From: Vibrio splendidus
Lineage (GTDB): Bacteria > Pseudomonadota > Gammaproteobacteria > Enterobacterales > Vibrionaceae
Length of the DNA: 64,000 nucleotides
NCBI RefSeq assembly: GCF_002873455.1
Contig: NZ_MCUN01000014.1
Span: 1 to 64,000 of the forward strand
Reading direction: 5' to 3'
Part shown: piece by piece, positions 23,057 through 34,273 of the stretch
Numbering within the stretch: the stretch's first letter is position 1
How the letters are laid out: every line of letters starts with the position of its first letter
Position numbers and translations under genes: made by a program
Notes under the pieces: model-generated
Seen by the model: only the letters and a program-made list of their open reading frames with translations
Told to the model about the DNA's origin: nothing
Databases searched by the model: none

Positions 23057-24376
23057 CTAAGCCTTGATAAAGAGAGCCATCGATTCTAGATGACTGGTAT
23101 GTGGGAACATGTCCAACATACCTAGCTTGGCTAATTGATAGCCTTGTTTTTCTAAGCTCTCAGAATCTCTAGCTAGAGTAGCAGGATTACACGAAACATA
23201 AACCACGCGCTTCGCTCCTAACCCTGAAATTTGATCAACGATCCCACTCGCTCCAGCACGTGCTGGATCAAGTAAGATTTTATCAAATCTTTCTTTTGCC
23301 CAAGGCTGTGAAGACAGCTCTTCTTCAAGGTTCGCTTGGTAGAATTCTGTATTGCTCAATTGATTCAAAGTCGCGTTAGACGTTGCCTGTTGAACCATTT
23401 CATCGACACCTTCAACACCCACTACAAACGCAGATTGCTGTGCAATAGGCAAACTGAAGTTTCCTAAGCCACAAAACAGGTCAAGCACTCGCTCATCGGC
23501 TTGAGGCTCTAGCCACTCAATCGCTTGAGCAACCATTTGCTGGTTCACTTTCTGGTTAACTTGGATAAAGTGGTTTGGCTCAAAAGGCAATGTCACGCCT
23601 GTTTCACTGTAAGCTGGCGCATCACCAATTAAACGAATGAGCTTGTCTGTTTCAGGCATAGTATACAACGTGGCGCCTTCAGCTTTAGCGAGTGCAATCA
23701 ATGCTTGCTCATCTTTCTCAACCAAAGGCTTAAGGTGACGCAGAACTATCACAGGGCCAGTATCGCCCAATACCAATTCAACGTGTCCTAAAGACGTAAG
23801 GTTGCTGAAAGTATTGAGTAAATTTTTCAGTTTTGGCAGCAATACATTAAGGCGAGGATCCAGTACGGCACAGTCGGTGATGTTTTCAATCTGCTTACTT
23901 TGTTTCTTACGGAAACCGAACTGAAGCAGCTGTGTCTTCTTATCAACAAATAGGCTGATACGCGCGCGACGTCGATAACCGGTTTCATCACCTACAATCG
24001 GTTCAACAACTTCAGTGTTAGCCGTTTGGTATTGGCTCATCAGGTGCGTCAAAGATTGCGATTTATGCTCAACCTGAGAAGCGTAACCAAGATGTTGAAG
24101 GTGACAGCCACCACACTGATTAAAGTGCTTACAGAATGGCTTTAAACGCAGCTCACTCGGTTTAAGTAATTTGATGAGTTTTGCTCGCGAAAACTTACTT
24201 TTGCTCTCAGTAAGTTGAATAACTACCTGCTCACCGGGCAATGAGCCATCAATGAAAACAGGTTTATTCTTCTGATAAGCGATGCCAGCGCCATTGTGAT
24301 CCATTCGTTCAACCAAAACCGATTGATGCTTGGTCTCGAGTTGAGTTTTCTTTTTTGGTTGGAAAAAACGTGCCAT
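23057..24376 (-). CDS. rlmD: 23S rRNA (uracil(1939)-C(5))-methyltransferase RlmD
   Basis: Methylates U1939 of 23S rRNA. The 439-residue product has an N-terminal TRAM domain, the iron-sulfur cysteines [10 protein letters not shown] near 82-91 (plus Cys in ITDCAVLD), a SAM-binding motif [14 protein letters not shown] near 300 and the catalytic Cys in [11 protein letters not shown] near 396. The gene was formerly rumA. It is downstream of relA in opposite order to E. coli transcription logic only in spacing: rlmD, then relA, then mazG, all on minus. It diverges from barA. Confidence 0.96.
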   Translation of the reverse strand: MARFFQPKKKTQLETKHQSVLVERMDHNGAGIAYQKNKPVFIDGSLPGEQVVIQLTESKSKFSRAKLIKLLKPSELRLKPFCKHFNQCGGCHLQHLGYASQVEHKSQSLTHLMSQYQTANTEVVEPIVGDETGYRRRARISLFVDKKTQLLQFGFRKKQSKQIENITDCAVLDPRLNVLLPKLKNLLNTFSNLTSLGHVELVLGDTGPVIVLRHLKPLVEKDEQALIALAKAEGATLYTMPETDKLIRLIGDAPAYSETGVTLPFEPNHFIQVNQKVNQQMVAQAIEWLEPQADERVLDLFCGLGNFSLPIAQQSAFVVGVEGVDEMVQQATSNATLNQLSNTEFYQANLEEELSSQPWAKERFDKILLDPARAGASGIVDQISGLGAKRVVYVSCNPATLARDSESLEKQGYQLAKLGMLDMFPHTSHLESMALFIKA

Positions 24377-24541
24377 TGCTTGTGCCTAATGTATCTTTTA
24401 ATAAGTAATTGGTATCCAGGACTCACTATTATGTCTTGGAATCATTGTCGAACGTCACGGCTTTGATTAAGCTTACCGTTCACTTAACCGCCATTGTGTG
24501 CGTTATTTTCCCATATCCAGACCTCGATGTAATTAAAGAAC

Positions 24542-27355
24542 ATGACCAGATATGGCTTAAGAGCCCGTGTAATTACCTTAACTCTAGCTCCAACCTTAAT
24601 TATTGGGTTGCTATTGAGTGCATTTTTCTCATTTAACCGCTATCAAGACCTTGAGGGGCAAGTGGTTAATACTGGTACTAGCATCATTGAACCGCTGGCA
24701 ATTGCTAGTGAGTCAGGCATGAAGCTCGAAAGTCGAGAATCTGTTCGTCAACTTATTAGCTATGCGCATCGAAAAAATTCTAAGTTGGTTCGCAGTATCG
24801 CGGTGTTTGATGAACGTCATGAGTTGTTTGTGACTTCAAACTTCCACCCTGACTTTGAAAGCCTAACCTATCCGAAAGATAAACCCATCCCGCATTTAAG
24901 CTCATCGAACCTGCTCGATAATACGCTGATTCTTCGGACACCCATCATCGCCGAAGGCCAATACATCAACTCAGCTAACGGTCAGTCTCAAGCTAACCAA
25001 GCGATCGGCTATATTGCGATAGAGTTAGACTTATCGTCACTTCGATTGCAGCAGTATCAAGAAGTGTTCTCTGCCTTCTTGGTGTTGATTTTAGGGCTGG
25101 GACTTTCTGGTGTATTTGCTTTTCGCTTGATGCATGACGTCACCCAACCGATCACACACATGAAAAACATGGTCGACCGAATTCGTCGTGGTCATCTCGA
25201 TGTGCGTATCGAAGGCAAAATGCACGGTGAGCTAGACTCACTGAAAAACGGTATCAACGCGATGGCGGTATCGCTATCAGAATATCACGTCGAGATGCAG
25301 CACAGTATCGACCAGGCTACGTCTGATCTGCGTGAAACCCTAGAGCAATTAGAGATTCAAAACGTTGAGTTAGACATTGCGAAAAAACGCGCTCAAGAAG
25401 CGGCTCGTGTTAAATCTGAGTTCTTGGCTAACATGTCTCACGAATTGAGAACACCGCTTAACGGTGTGATTGGCTTTACTCGTCAAATGCTTAAAACCCA
25501 TCTATCGACCAGTCAAACAGATTACTTGCAAACCATTGAACGTTCAGCAAATAACCTACTCAGTATCATCAACGATATTCTTGATTTCTCGAAACTGGAA
25601 GCTGGTAAATTAGCGCTCGAGAACATCCCATTCGAGTTCCAAGCCAGCCTTGAAGAGGTTGTGAACCTTCAAGCGACCAACGCCCATGAGAAAGGCCTAG
25701 AGCTAACACTTAAGATAGACCCGAAAGTGCCACCAGGCGTTGTTGGTGACCCGCTGCGTATTCAGCAGATCCTAACCAACCTTGTTGGTAACTCAATCAA
25801 GTTTACGGAGCGTGGCAACATTGATATCAGCGTCGAGCTTCGTTCACAAAGCGAAGACAGCATCGAGTTGCAATTCATGGTTCGAGATACCGGTATTGGC
25901 ATCTCTGAGCGCCAGCAAGCTCAGCTTTTCCAAGCCTTCAGCCAAGCAGATGCAAGCATCTCTCGTCGTTATGGCGGTACGGGCTTAGGCCTGGTCATCA
26001 CCCAAAAACTGGTCAGCCAAATGGGCGGTGAGATCAGCTTAACCAGCCGTCTGCATCAAGGCTCAACCTTCTGGTTTACTTTGAGACTATCGACTACAGA
26101 TATGCCGATGACTGAGTTGATTGAAACTCAGTGCCTGCAAGACAAGCAGCTGCTGCTTATCGAACCAAACATGCAAGCGGCATCGATTACTCAACAAATC
26201 TTAACCCAAGAAGGTTTAGTGGTAACGTATCGTTCGGTGATGCCTGATGAGTCGACTTCGTATGACTACGTTCTACTCAACCTAGCCGCGAACCAAGAGT
26301 ATCAATTTGATACCGTGAGTGGTTGGGCGATTGGCGCAAAAGAGATCGCTCAAAACGTAATTATTGGTACGCCGAGTACAGAGCTTGCTCTGGGTGAGCA
26401 GTTGATGAAAGAGGTTGATGTTCAATGCATCACAAAACCTCTCTCTCGCAAAAAACTGCTGCAAACTCTCATATCTAACCAAGCGCCAACCTTGATTGCA
26501 CCAGCCATTGAAACGCACTCAGAAGAGAAGCTGCCGCTCACTGTAATGGCGGTCGACGACAACCCAGCAAACCTTAAATTGATTACCGCGCTACTAAAAG
26601 AGCGAGTAGAGACAGTCATCAGTTGCACCAGCGGACAGAAGGCCATAGACAAGGCGAAGGAGACCCCGTTTGATATCATTTTCATGGATATCCAGATGCC
26701 GCAAATGGATGGTGTGACAGCCTGTAAGAATATAAAGAAACTAGCAAATAATGCGAATACCCCCGTCATTGCAGTCACTGCACACGCGATGGTTGGCGAG
26801 CGTGACCGTCTACTTGAAGCTGGCATGGATGACTACCTAACCAAGCCGATTGAAGAGCACGTGTTACAGCAAGTTCTGATTCATTGGAGCCCTACTTCTG
26901 AGGTTGAGCATATTGAAAAAATAGACCCAACCCACCCTGCAGTCTCTGCTGAAGTAGACAATAGCGTAGTTTCAGATTCTGAGGCTAACGTGCATAAGAA
27001 TATCATCATTGATTGGCAAGCAGCTATGAAGCAAGCTGCCAACAAAGAAGACCTCGCACGCGATATGTTGCAAATGCTAGTCGACTTTATTCCAGAAGTT
27101 TATGAAGCAGCAGACAAAGCGATAGAAGACAGTGACTACCCAGTTGAAGAGCTGACACACATCATTCACAAGATGCATGGCAGCAGCTCATACAGCGGTG
27201 TACCAAGGCTGAAGTCGGTATGTGCGACGATAGAGAAAGAACTGCGTTCCGGCACTTCAGTTGAAGATATTGAACCGGAACTTTTCGAACTTCAGGATGA
27301 ATTGGACAAGGTTCAAGCAACTGCGATCCATTACTTAAAACCAGCTAAGACCTAG
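24542..27355 (+). CDS. barA: Hybrid sensor histidine kinase BarA
   Basis: Membrane sensor that phosphorylates the response regulator UvrY (VarA in vibrios), which drives CsrB-type sRNAs and so antagonises CsrA. The 937-residue product has membrane helices at about 10-31 and 176-195 flanking a periplasmic sensor, a HAMP region to about 248, HisKA with His300 in ANMSHELRTPLNG, an HATPase, a degenerate receiver-like segment (about 535-650), a true receiver with Asp716 (FMDIQMPQMDG) and a C-terminal HPt with His876 (HKMHGSSSYSG). The ribosome site is weak (AAAGAAC). The divergent neighbour is rlmD. csrA is also in the window. Confidence 0.96.
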   Translation: MTRYGLRARVITLTLAPTLIIGLLLSAFFSFNRYQDLEGQVVNTGTSIIEPLAIASESGMKLESRESVRQLISYAHRKNSKLVRSIAVFDERHELFVTSNFHPDFESLTYPKDKPIPHLSSSNLLDNTLILRTPIIAEGQYINSANGQSQANQAIGYIAIELDLSSLRLQQYQEVFSAFLVLILGLGLSGVFAFRLMHDVTQPITHMKNMVDRIRRGHLDVRIEGKMHGELDSLKNGINAMAVSLSEYHVEMQHSIDQATSDLRETLEQLEIQNVELDIAKKRAQEAARVKSEFLANMSHELRTPLNGVIGFTRQMLKTHLSTSQTDYLQTIERSANNLLSIINDILDFSKLEAGKLALENIPFEFQASLEEVVNLQATNAHEKGLELTLKIDPKVPPGVVGDPLRIQQILTNLVGNSIKFTERGNIDISVELRSQSEDSIELQFMVRDTGIGISERQQAQLFQAFSQADASISRRYGGTGLGLVITQKLVSQMGGEISLTSRLHQGSTFWFTLRLSTTDMPMTELIETQCLQDKQLLLIEPNMQAASITQQILTQEGLVVTYRSVMPDESTSYDYVLLNLAANQEYQFDTVSGWAIGAKEIAQNVIIGTPSTELALGEQLMKEVDVQCITKPLSRKKLLQTLISNQAPTLIAPAIETHSEEKLPLTVMAVDDNPANLKLITALLKERVETVISCTSGQKAIDKAKETPFDIIFMDIQMPQMDGVTACKNIKKLANNANTPVIAVTAHAMVGERDRLLEAGMDDYLTKPIEEHVLQQVLIHWSPTSEVEHIEKIDPTHPAVSAEVDNSVVSDSEANVHKNIIIDWQAAMKQAANKEDLARDMLQMLVDFIPEVYEAADKAIEDSDYPVEELTHIIHKMHGSSSYSGVPRLKSVCATIEKELRSGTSVEDIEPELFELQDELDKVQATAIHYLKPAKT

Positions 27356-27399
27356 CGATTACCTGTTACCAACCAATATTCGTAAGAAGGTTTACCAGC

Positions 27400-27433
27400 A
27401 AAAAAAAGCAGGCTCATAAGCTCTGCTTTTTTT
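27400..27433 (+). terminator. Terminator of barA
   Basis: AAGCAG pairs with CTGCTT around an internal pair GCT/AGC, followed by a T-run of about seven. It begins about 45 bp after the barA stop. Confidence 0.82.
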
Positions 27434-27459
27434 GTCTAGAACCTAGGGTGCTAGATATA

Positions 27460-27621
27460 ATACCAATCACAGTAAGTAAGTGTTCAGAAATAGCGCAGGA
27501 AAAAGGCTTGAGAACAAGGCGTGATTTTTTGATAAGTAGTTATTCTACGATAAAAAATTATAACGCAGTTATCGAGCGTTTTAACAAGCTAGGGTGACCA
27601 GTTATTTACTACGATTGGTAT
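27460..27621. mobile_element. MITE-like 162-bp element with terminal inverted repeats
   Basis: The ends are inverted repeats: ATACCAATCACAGTAAGTAA at the left and, read on the other strand, ATACCAATCGTAGTAAATAA at the right (17 of 20 match). The interior is also palindromic around 27535 (ATTTTTTGATAAGTAG with CTACGATAAAAAAT), so the whole element can fold into one long hairpin. It has no coding capacity. I recall near-identical sequences in intergenic regions of Vibrio genomes; copy number cannot be checked here. Confidence 0.75.
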
Positions 27622-27639
27622 AAAGTAACGGTAATCGAT

Positions 27640-28020
27640 TTACGACTCGAGTAGTACCGTCGCCACCGCATAATGGCGCTCATCTGAGATAGTCAGATGA
27701 ATCGACTTTGTACCACTCGCTTCTGCGATTTCACGTGCCTTTTTATGTAGGCTTAGAACTGGCTTGCCATGCTCATCGTTCGATATTTCAAAATCGTGAA
27801 AGGTCACACCAAGCGCGATACCCGTGCCCAACGCCTTAGATGCCGCTTCTTTTGCAGCAAAGCGTTTTGCAAGGTAACGCCCTTTTTGTTTAAGTTGCTG
27901 GAATACTTCAAATTCAGAATCCGTCAAAATACGTTGAGCGAAAGCCGCACCACTTCGTGACAGTGCTTTTTCTACACGTTCTATTTCTGCGATATCTGTA
28001 CCTAACCCAACAACAGCCAT
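27640..28020 (-). CDS. acpS: Holo-[acyl-carrier-protein] synthase
   Basis: Transfers 4'-phosphopantetheine from CoA to apo-ACP. The 126-residue product has [12 protein letters not shown] at residues 5-16 (metal-binding Asp) and [14 protein letters not shown] near 52-65. It is the last gene of the rnc-era-recO-pdxJ-acpS run, 95 bp after pdxJ. The MITE-like element follows its stop codon by 18 bp. Confidence 0.97.
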   Translation of the reverse strand: MAVVGLGTDIAEIERVEKALSRSGAAFAQRILTDSEFEVFQQLKQKGRYLAKRFAAKEAASKALGTGIALGVTFHDFEISNDEHGKPVLSLHKKAREIAEASGTKSIHLTISDERHYAVATVLLES

Positions 28021-28115
28021 GTGTCCCCTACTACCAAACTTCTATCGATTCACTTTATCGATTCTACTGATTAACCGCTTAACGCTTACTACTAAACTAA
28101 TGACGAGTTAAAGAA

Positions 28116-28853
28116 CTAAGCGTTGTTGCGTGCTGTTTCCATCACGGCTTTCATATCTGCAACGGCTTTATTCAAACCATCAAAGACTGCGCGTCCCATG
28201 ATCGAGTGACCGATGTTCAGCTCGTAAATCTCAGGAAGTGCCGCAATCGGCGCTACGTTGTGATAAGTCAGACCATGACCCGCATTCACTGTGATACCCA
28301 AATCATCTGCGTAGCTTGCGCCTGCAGCAATCTTTTTAAGCTCATCTTGCTGATCTTCTTCTGTTTTCGCATCAGCGTAATGACCAGTATGAAGCTCAAT
28401 AAACGGCGCGCCACATGCTTTTGCTGCATCGATTTGCTCACGATCTGCATCGATAAACAGAGATACTTTGATACCCGCAGCCGACAGTTTTTCCGTCGCT
28501 GCTTTGATCTTTTCAAGTTGACCAACCACGTCCAAGCCGCCTTCCGTCGTCAGCTCTTCACGCTTTTCTGGAACCAGACAAACGAACTCAGGATTAGTAT
28601 CGAGTGCAATTTGAACCATCTCGTCCGTCACAGCCATCTCTAAGTTCATGCGAGTCTGGATTGTCTCAGCAAGAATACGTACATCACGATCAACAATATG
28701 ACGGCGATCTTCACGCAGGTGAATGGTAATGCCGTCAGCACCCGCACGTTCAGCAATTTCAGCTGCGTGTACTGGATCTGGGTATTTAGTACCACGTGCA
28801 TTACGTAGTGTAGCAATATGGTCGATATTAACGCCTAAAAGGATTGAGCTCAT
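28116..28853 (-). CDS. pdxJ: Pyridoxine 5'-phosphate synthase
   Basis: Condenses 1-deoxyxylulose 5-phosphate with 3-amino-2-oxopropyl phosphate to form PNP (vitamin B6). The 245-residue TIM-barrel product has [14 protein letters not shown] near residues 8-21, HLREDRRHI near 45-53 and the C-terminal [15 protein letters not shown]. It overlaps the recO 3' end by 4 bp and so is translationally coupled to it. Confidence 0.98.
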   Translation of the reverse strand: MSSILLGVNIDHIATLRNARGTKYPDPVHAAEIAERAGADGITIHLREDRRHIVDRDVRILAETIQTRMNLEMAVTDEMVQIALDTNPEFVCLVPEKREELTTEGGLDVVGQLEKIKAATEKLSAAGIKVSLFIDADREQIDAAKACGAPFIELHTGHYADAKTEEDQQDELKKIAAGASYADDLGITVNAGHGLTYHNVAPIAALPEIYELNIGHSIMGRAVFDGLNKAVADMKAVMETARNNA

Positions 28854-29578
28854 TTTTCAATACTCCGTGCTCTAGAGAGGGCTATTGTTGGCATAAATAG
28901 CTCTCTACTTTTTAATGGTTTGCCGCCAAGATACGGCTTTAAGGCTATGCGTGTAAAGCGTTTTGCTGCTTTTAACTGCTCTTTAGTGATAAACCTACGT
29001 TCACTGATTGCGATAAGTTCATCGCCCATAAATGTCAGGTTATCTCGACGTACAGAAGCGATGAAACCTTTCTGCTCTCGATAGCGATAAGTCATGCTTG
29101 GATCGATCGCTTCACCAGTACCAGCACAATGCAAAAAGTCGACGCCATATCCCATAGCAGAAAGTAGAGCCAATTCAAAACGACGTAGCGCCGGCTCAGG
29201 GTTCTCATTATGAGCGAGTTCTGTTAAGGCATGAAGATAGTCATGAAAAAATGCAGGCATAGCCACTTCGGCCATCAACACTCGGCCAACTAGCTCATTG
29301 ACATACATAGCGGAATACAGATTAATACCGGCAAGAGGAAGCCCCAAGCTGATCGGTTCAGCTTGGCGCAACGTTTTCATTGAACCATTGCCAGACCACT
29401 TAAGCAGTAGAGGCGTAAAAGGTTGCAATGCGCCTTTCAAATTAGAACGCTTACTCCGCGCACCTTTAGACATCAACGTCACCCGACCGTACTCTTCGCT
29501 GAAGACGTCCAGAATCAGGCTCGACTCACTGTATGGTCGACGGTGCAACACAAAGCATCGCTGTAACCCTTCGCTCAA
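28850..29578 (-). CDS. recO: DNA repair protein RecO
   Basis: Mediator that with RecR loads RecA on SSB-coated DNA. The 242-residue product begins [19 protein letters not shown] (OB-fold) and ends with a helical domain. I choose the TTG at 29578: it has AGAAGG 8 bp upstream and matches the family start. A longer frame back to 29620 would begin inside the terminator hairpin at 29601-29630, so it is rejected. Unlike many relatives, a terminator separates era from recO. Confidence 0.93.
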   Translation of the reverse strand: MSEGLQRCFVLHRRPYSESSLILDVFSEEYGRVTLMSKGARSKRSNLKGALQPFTPLLLKWSGNGSMKTLRQAEPISLGLPLAGINLYSAMYVNELVGRVLMAEVAMPAFFHDYLHALTELAHNENPEPALRRFELALLSAMGYGVDFLHCAGTGEAIDPSMTYRYREQKGFIASVRRDNLTFMGDELIAISERRFITKEQLKAAKRFTRIALKPYLGGKPLKSRELFMPTIALSRARSIEK

Positions 29579-29600
29579 TAACTTACCCTTCTTACAGATA

Positions 29601-29630
29601 CAAAAAGAGAGAGTTCGCACTCTCTCTTGT
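29601..29630 (-). terminator. Terminator or attenuator between era and recO
   Basis: A perfect 10-bp stem AAGAGAGAGT/ACTCTCTCTT with a GCGA loop is followed on minus by five T. It stands 52 bp after the era stop and about 22 bp before the recO start. Confidence 0.9.
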
Positions 29631-29680
29631 ATTTATATTCAATTCAACTTTCTTAATATCAGAAAGTGACGTTCAATATA

Positions 29681-30652
29681 TTATAGATCGTCGATGTAGC
29701 CTAACGAGCGAAGTGCACGCTCATCGTCAGCCCAACCAGACTTAACTTTAACCCAAGTCTCTAGGTAAACCTTACGACCGAACAGTTCTTCCATGTCGAT
29801 ACGAGCTTCACGACCAATCGTTTTGATCTTCTCGCCCGCTTTACCAATCACCATCTTCTTCTGACCAGTACGTTCAACAAGAATCAAAGCATTGATGTGG
29901 AAACCATCGTTATCAGGGTTGTAATCAAAACGCTCGATTTCAACCGTTACTGAGTAAGGTAGCTCTTCGCCTGTGAATCGCATCAGTTTTTCACGGATGA
30001 TTTCAGAGGCCATAAAGCGCTGTGAGCGATCCGTTACGTACTCTTCAGGGAAGTGGTGCGTCGCTTTTGGTAAAGAGTTACGAACGTGCTTACGCAGTAC
30101 ATCGATATTCTTACCTTGCTTCGCCGAGATTGGCACAACATCAAGGAAGTCCATCTTCTTAGACACTTCCATCATGTGTTGCATCACGTCGGTACGGTCT
30201 TGAACGTTGTCTACCTTGTTAATACAAAGGACTACTGGGAAATCTGTTTTTCTCAGCTTGTTCAGTACCATTTCATCGTCGTCAGTCCAGTGAGTACCGT
30301 CAACAAGGAAAAATACTAGGTTCACATCGCTCAGTGAGCTGTTCGCCGCACGGTTCATCAAACGGTTTATTGCACGCTTTTCTTCGATGTGAAGTCCAGG
30401 AGTATCAACGTAGATCGCTTGGTAATCACCTTCAGTTTCTACACCCATAATACGGTGGCGTGTTGTCTGAGGTTTACGTGATGTGATCGAGATTTTCTGA
30501 CCCAAAATATGGTTCAGAAGCGTCGATTTACCTACGTTTGGTCGACCCACGATAGCGATGAAGCCACAGTGTTGGTTTTCCGGTAGGCCCGTTTTTTTGC
30601 TATCAGATGAAAAGAATGCATCGATATCGAAATCTTGATTGTTATCAGACAT
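29681..30652 (-). CDS. era: GTPase Era
   Basis: Ribosome-assembly GTPase that binds the 3' end of 16S rRNA. The 323-residue product has G1 GRPNVGKS near 36-43, G3 DTPGLH near 83-88, G4 NKVD near 148-151 and a C-terminal KH domain with [17 protein letters not shown]. It overlaps the end of rnc by 8 bp. The N-terminal extension of about 28 residues is longer than in E. coli but similar to other vibrios. Confidence 0.98.
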   Translation of the reverse strand: MSDNNQDFDIDAFFSSDSKKTGLPENQHCGFIAIVGRPNVGKSTLLNHILGQKISITSRKPQTTRHRIMGVETEGDYQAIYVDTPGLHIEEKRAINRLMNRAANSSLSDVNLVFFLVDGTHWTDDDEMVLNKLRKTDFPVVLCINKVDNVQDRTDVMQHMMEVSKKMDFLDVVPISAKQGKNIDVLRKHVRNSLPKATHHFPEEYVTDRSQRFMASEIIREKLMRFTGEELPYSVTVEIERFDYNPDNDGFHINALILVERTGQKKMVIGKAGEKIKTIGREARIDMEELFGRKVYLETWVKVKSGWADDERALRSLGYIDDL

Positions 30653-31322
30653 TGCTTAGTTGCTCTAATGCTGTTTCAGCAGCCGCTTGTTCTGCCTTGC
30701 GGCGGCTAGTGCCTTTACCGATAACAGGTTTATCCACACCTGCCACTTCACACTCAACCGTAAACTCTTGGTTGTGTGCTTCACCTTTAATATTAGTCAC
30801 TGTGTAGACAGGTAGGGGATTTCTTCGACCTTGTAAAAACTCTTGTAGGCGAGTTTTCGGATCTTTTTGAGATACACCAGGCTGAATAGACTCTAGGCGA
30901 GATTGGTACCAGCTTAAAATAATGCGGCGAACAACCTCGGTATCACTATCTAAATAGACAGCACCGATGATCGCTTCAACCGCATCCGCTAGAATAGAAT
31001 CACGACGGAAACCGCCACTCTTCAACTCACCTGGACCTAATTTTAAGTAATCTCCTAGTTCGAATTCACGACCTAGTTCTGCCAATGTATGACCACGTAC
31101 TAATGTTGCGCGCATGCGGCTCATATCACCTTCGTTTACCTTAGGAAAACGGTGGTAAAGATCATCAGCGATAACAAAACTTAAAATTGAATCGCCCAGA
31201 AACTCAAGACGTTCGTTATGTTTACCTGCGGCGCTACGGTGAGTCAGCGCCAAATGGATAAGATCGGCATCATTAAACTGATAGCCAATCTTTCTCTCTA
31301 GTTTATCAATTGGAGAATTCAT
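30645..31322 (-). CDS. rnc: Ribonuclease III
   Basis: Double-strand RNA endonuclease that processes rRNA precursors and regulates mRNAs. The 225-residue product has the signature [14 protein letters not shown] near 38-51, the catalytic Asp/Glu ([15 protein letters not shown] near 114-128) and a C-terminal dsRNA-binding domain from about 155. It lies between lepB and era, with a 26-bp gap to lepB. Confidence 0.98.
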   Translation of the reverse strand: MNSPIDKLERKIGYQFNDADLIHLALTHRSAAGKHNERLEFLGDSILSFVIADDLYHRFPKVNEGDMSRMRATLVRGHTLAELGREFELGDYLKLGPGELKSGGFRRDSILADAVEAIIGAVYLDSDTEVVRRIILSWYQSRLESIQPGVSQKDPKTRLQEFLQGRRNPLPVYTVTNIKGEAHNQEFTVECEVAGVDKPVIGKGTSRRKAEQAAAETALEQLSNV

Positions 31323-31348
31323 GCTCTCTCGATGTGTTATGTGATCGA

Positions 31349-32245
31349 TTAGTGAATCCCACCGATGCGATTAAAACGCACACCAGTAGGAATCCATGTT
31401 GGAAGTACACTGTCTGAACCGCGTTCGAATTCGAAGCTGATCCAAATAGCAACGGCCTTACCAACAAGGTTTGCTTCAGGGACAAAGCCCCAGTAACGGC
31501 TGTCAGCACTGTTGTCACGGTTATCACCCATAACAAAGTATTGGCCTTCTGGAACGATCCACTCGTTAACACCATTGCGAGGTTGATATGCTTGCACACG
31601 ATCACGGCGTAATGGGTTAACTAAGATTTGGTGCTCCACGTCACCCAGCTGTTCATTCAGCTGAATCAGAGGCACACCGTCTTGAATAAACTGGCTTTCT
31701 TCAACGTGACTTAGTTTCACTGGTTCACAGCTACTTGTACCCTTAGCTTGAATGCAGACCTCTTTGCGACTGCTGTAGCGAATTGTGTCGCCAGGCATAC
31801 CAACAACACGTTTGATGTAGTCGATATTCGGCTGAGGTGGGTACTTAAATACGATTGAGTCACCGCGTTCTGGCTTGCCTGTTTCTACCAACTGAGTGCG
31901 CCATACTGGGTCTTTTAGACCGTACGCGTACTTCTCTACTAAGATGAAATCACCAACCAAAAGGGTTGGCATCATCGAACCAGATGGGATTTGAAACGGT
32001 TCATAGATGAATGAACGCAAGATCAAAACAAATGCAATTACCGGGAAAATGGACACACTGTTCTCAACCCACCAAGGCTGAGCCGTAACTTTTGCGCTGG
32101 TTTCAGCGTCTAGGCCATTCGATTGTGCTTCAACGTTAGCCAGTTTTTGTTGACGCTTCTTCGCCCACACAAACTTTTCCAACGCCCATACAATGCCGGT
32201 CACTAGAGTTACGATCACTAAGATAAGCGAAAATGTATTAGCCAT
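31349..32245 (-). CDS. lepB: Signal peptidase I
   Basis: Inner-membrane leader peptidase that cleaves Sec and Tat signal peptides. The 298-residue product has two membrane helices (about 3-22 and 62-80), the catalytic Ser in PSGSMMPT near 93, the catalytic Lys in [12 protein letters not shown] near 148 and the box E motif [15 protein letters not shown] near 255. It follows lepA, as in E. coli, with an RNA hairpin in the 97-bp gap. Confidence 0.98.
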   Translation of the reverse strand: MANTFSLILVIVTLVTGIVWALEKFVWAKKRQQKLANVEAQSNGLDAETSAKVTAQPWWVENSVSIFPVIAFVLILRSFIYEPFQIPSGSMMPTLLVGDFILVEKYAYGLKDPVWRTQLVETGKPERGDSIVFKYPPQPNIDYIKRVVGMPGDTIRYSSRKEVCIQAKGTSSCEPVKLSHVEESQFIQDGVPLIQLNEQLGDVEHQILVNPLRRDRVQAYQPRNGVNEWIVPEGQYFVMGDNRDNSADSRYWGFVPEANLVGKAVAIWISFEFERGSDSVLPTWIPTGVRFNRIGGIH

Positions 32246-32280
32246 TGATATCCCTTAAATTTCATTTCTTTAAAAATAAC

Positions 32281-32316
32281 GAAAGTGAAAGAGTAGCGAG
32301 CTACTCTTTCACTTTC
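32281..32316 (-). other. Perfect 17-bp hairpin between lepA and lepB
   Basis: GAAAGTGAAAGAGTAGC (32281-32297) is the exact reverse complement of 32300-32316, leaving only 2 bases between arms. On minus it is followed by GTTATTTTTAAA, a weak T-tract. It may be a partial terminator or a processing signal lowering lepB relative to lepA. Confidence 0.7.
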
Positions 32317-32342
32317 AATTATTCGTTTAATGCTGGATAAAG

Positions 32343-34136
32343 TTAATCTTTGCCAACATGAAGGATTGCAAGGAAAGCTTCTTGAGGCAGTTCAACGTTA
32401 CCGATCTGCTTCATACGCTTCTTACCTTCTTTTTGTTTCTTAAGAAGTTTCTTCTTACGACTGATATCACCACCGTAACATTTTGCGATTACGTTCTTAC
32501 GCAGTTGTTTCACTGTAGAACGAGCAATGATGTGGTTACCAATCGCTGCTTGAATCGCGATATCGAACATTTGACGAGGGATGAACTCTTTCATCTTCTC
32601 AACCAATAGACGACCACGAGACTGTGCAATATCTTTGTGCGTAATGATAGCCAGTGCATCAACTGTTTCGCCGTTAAGCAATACGTCTACACGAACCATG
32701 TTCGACATTTCAAAACGTTGGAAGTTGTAATCCAGTGACGCATAGCCACGAGATGTCGATTTCAAACGGTCGAAGAAGTCTAGAACTACTTCTGCCATTG
32801 GCAGGTCGTAAGTCACAGCAACTTGCTTACCGTGATAAACCATATCAACTTGAACACCACGTTTTTCTACACACAAGGTAATGACGTTACCTAGGTAGTC
32901 AGACGGCACAAGGATATTACAACGAGCGATAGGCTCACGAATTTCTTCTACATCATTAGTCGCAGGCAGTTTAGCTGGGCTATCAACGTAAAGAACGCTG
33001 CCATCCGTTTTTACAACTTCGTACACTACGGTTGGTGCCGTAGTGATTAGATCTAGGTCGTATTCACGCTCTAAACGCTCTTGGATGATCTCCATGTGAA
33101 GCATTCCTAAGAAGCCACAACGGAAACCAAAGCCAAGTGCTGCTGAACTTTCTGGTTCGTAGAACAGTGATGCATCGTTCAGGCTTAATTTGCCTAGTGC
33201 GTCACGGAAGTTTTCGTAATCATCAGACGATACTGGGAATAGACCTGCATATACCTGAGGCTTCACTTTTTGGAAACCAGGTAGACGTTCAGTGCTGCCG
33301 CCTTTTGCAAGCGTCAACGTATCACCAACAGGTGCGCCAAGGATGTCTTTAATACCACAAACAACCCAACCAACTTCACCAGTATTTAGCTCAGTTGTGT
33401 CGATTTGCTTAGGTGTGAAGATACCTAGACGGTCAACACCCCAAACTTGGTCTGTCGACATCACTTTAATCTTGTCGTTCTTCTTCAGCTTACCGTTCTT
33501 GATACGAACCAAAGAAACAACACCTAAGTAGTTATCGAACCAAGAGTCGATGATCAGCGCTTGTAGCGGCGCTTCTGGATCACCTTCTGGTGGTGGGATA
33601 GCCGTTACGATGTTTTCAAGAACGTCGTCAACACCGATACCGGTTTTTGCAGAACAACGCGTCGCTTCCATCGCATCGATACCAACGATCTCTTCGATTT
33701 CTTCAGCAACACGCTCAGGTTCAGCTGCAGGTAAGTCAATCTTGTTCAAGATTGGCACTACTTCCAGTTCCATTTCGATCGCGGTGTAACAGTTTGCTAG
33801 AGTTTGTGCTTCAACACCTTGACCAGCATCCACAACCAATAGCGCGCCTTCACAAGCAGCTAGAGAACGAGATACTTCGTAAGAGAAATCTACGTGTCCT
33901 GGAGTGTCGATAAAGTTAAGTTGGTAAGTTTCACCATCTTTCGCTTTGTAATCTAAAGTCACACTCTGCGCTTTAATTGTAATACCACGCTCGCGTTCTA
34001 TATCCATAGAATCGAGGACTTGAGCTGCCATCTCACGTTCACTTAATCCTCCACAAACTTGGATTAAGCGGTCAGAAAGGGTCGACTTACCGTGGTCGAT
34101 GTGGGCGATAATCGAAAAATTACGAATGTGCTTCAT
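32343..34136 (-). CDS. lepA: Elongation factor 4 (LepA)
   Basis: Ribosome-associated GTPase that helps stalled or back-translocating ribosomes and 30S maturation. The 597-residue product has G1 [10 protein letters not shown] near 11-20, G3 DTPGHVDF near 77-84, G4 NKID and the LepA-specific C-terminal domain ending in a Lys-rich segment ([19 protein letters not shown]). Upstream is rseC (138-bp gap); lepB follows. Confidence 0.98.
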   Translation of the reverse strand: MKHIRNFSIIAHIDHGKSTLSDRLIQVCGGLSEREMAAQVLDSMDIERERGITIKAQSVTLDYKAKDGETYQLNFIDTPGHVDFSYEVSRSLAACEGALLVVDAGQGVEAQTLANCYTAIEMELEVVPILNKIDLPAAEPERVAEEIEEIVGIDAMEATRCSAKTGIGVDDVLENIVTAIPPPEGDPEAPLQALIIDSWFDNYLGVVSLVRIKNGKLKKNDKIKVMSTDQVWGVDRLGIFTPKQIDTTELNTGEVGWVVCGIKDILGAPVGDTLTLAKGGSTERLPGFQKVKPQVYAGLFPVSSDDYENFRDALGKLSLNDASLFYEPESSAALGFGFRCGFLGMLHMEIIQERLEREYDLDLITTAPTVVYEVVKTDGSVLYVDSPAKLPATNDVEEIREPIARCNILVPSDYLGNVITLCVEKRGVQVDMVYHGKQVAVTYDLPMAEVVLDFFDRLKSTSRGYASLDYNFQRFEMSNMVRVDVLLNGETVDALAIITHKDIAQSRGRLLVEKMKEFIPRQMFDIAIQAAIGNHIIARSTVKQLRKNVIAKCYGGDISRKKKLLKKQKEGKKRMKQIGNVELPQEAFLAILHVGKD

Positions 34137-34273
34137 AGGCTTGGTGTGACTAAACTCTTTGAATAGGGATAATAAGAAAGCCGCGACACGTCCAATCTAG
34201 ATTCAGCATTGGTGGCGGCATTTCAATCAAGTTGGCAGATTCTACCCAATTTAAGGGCAAGAAGCATCATAAA

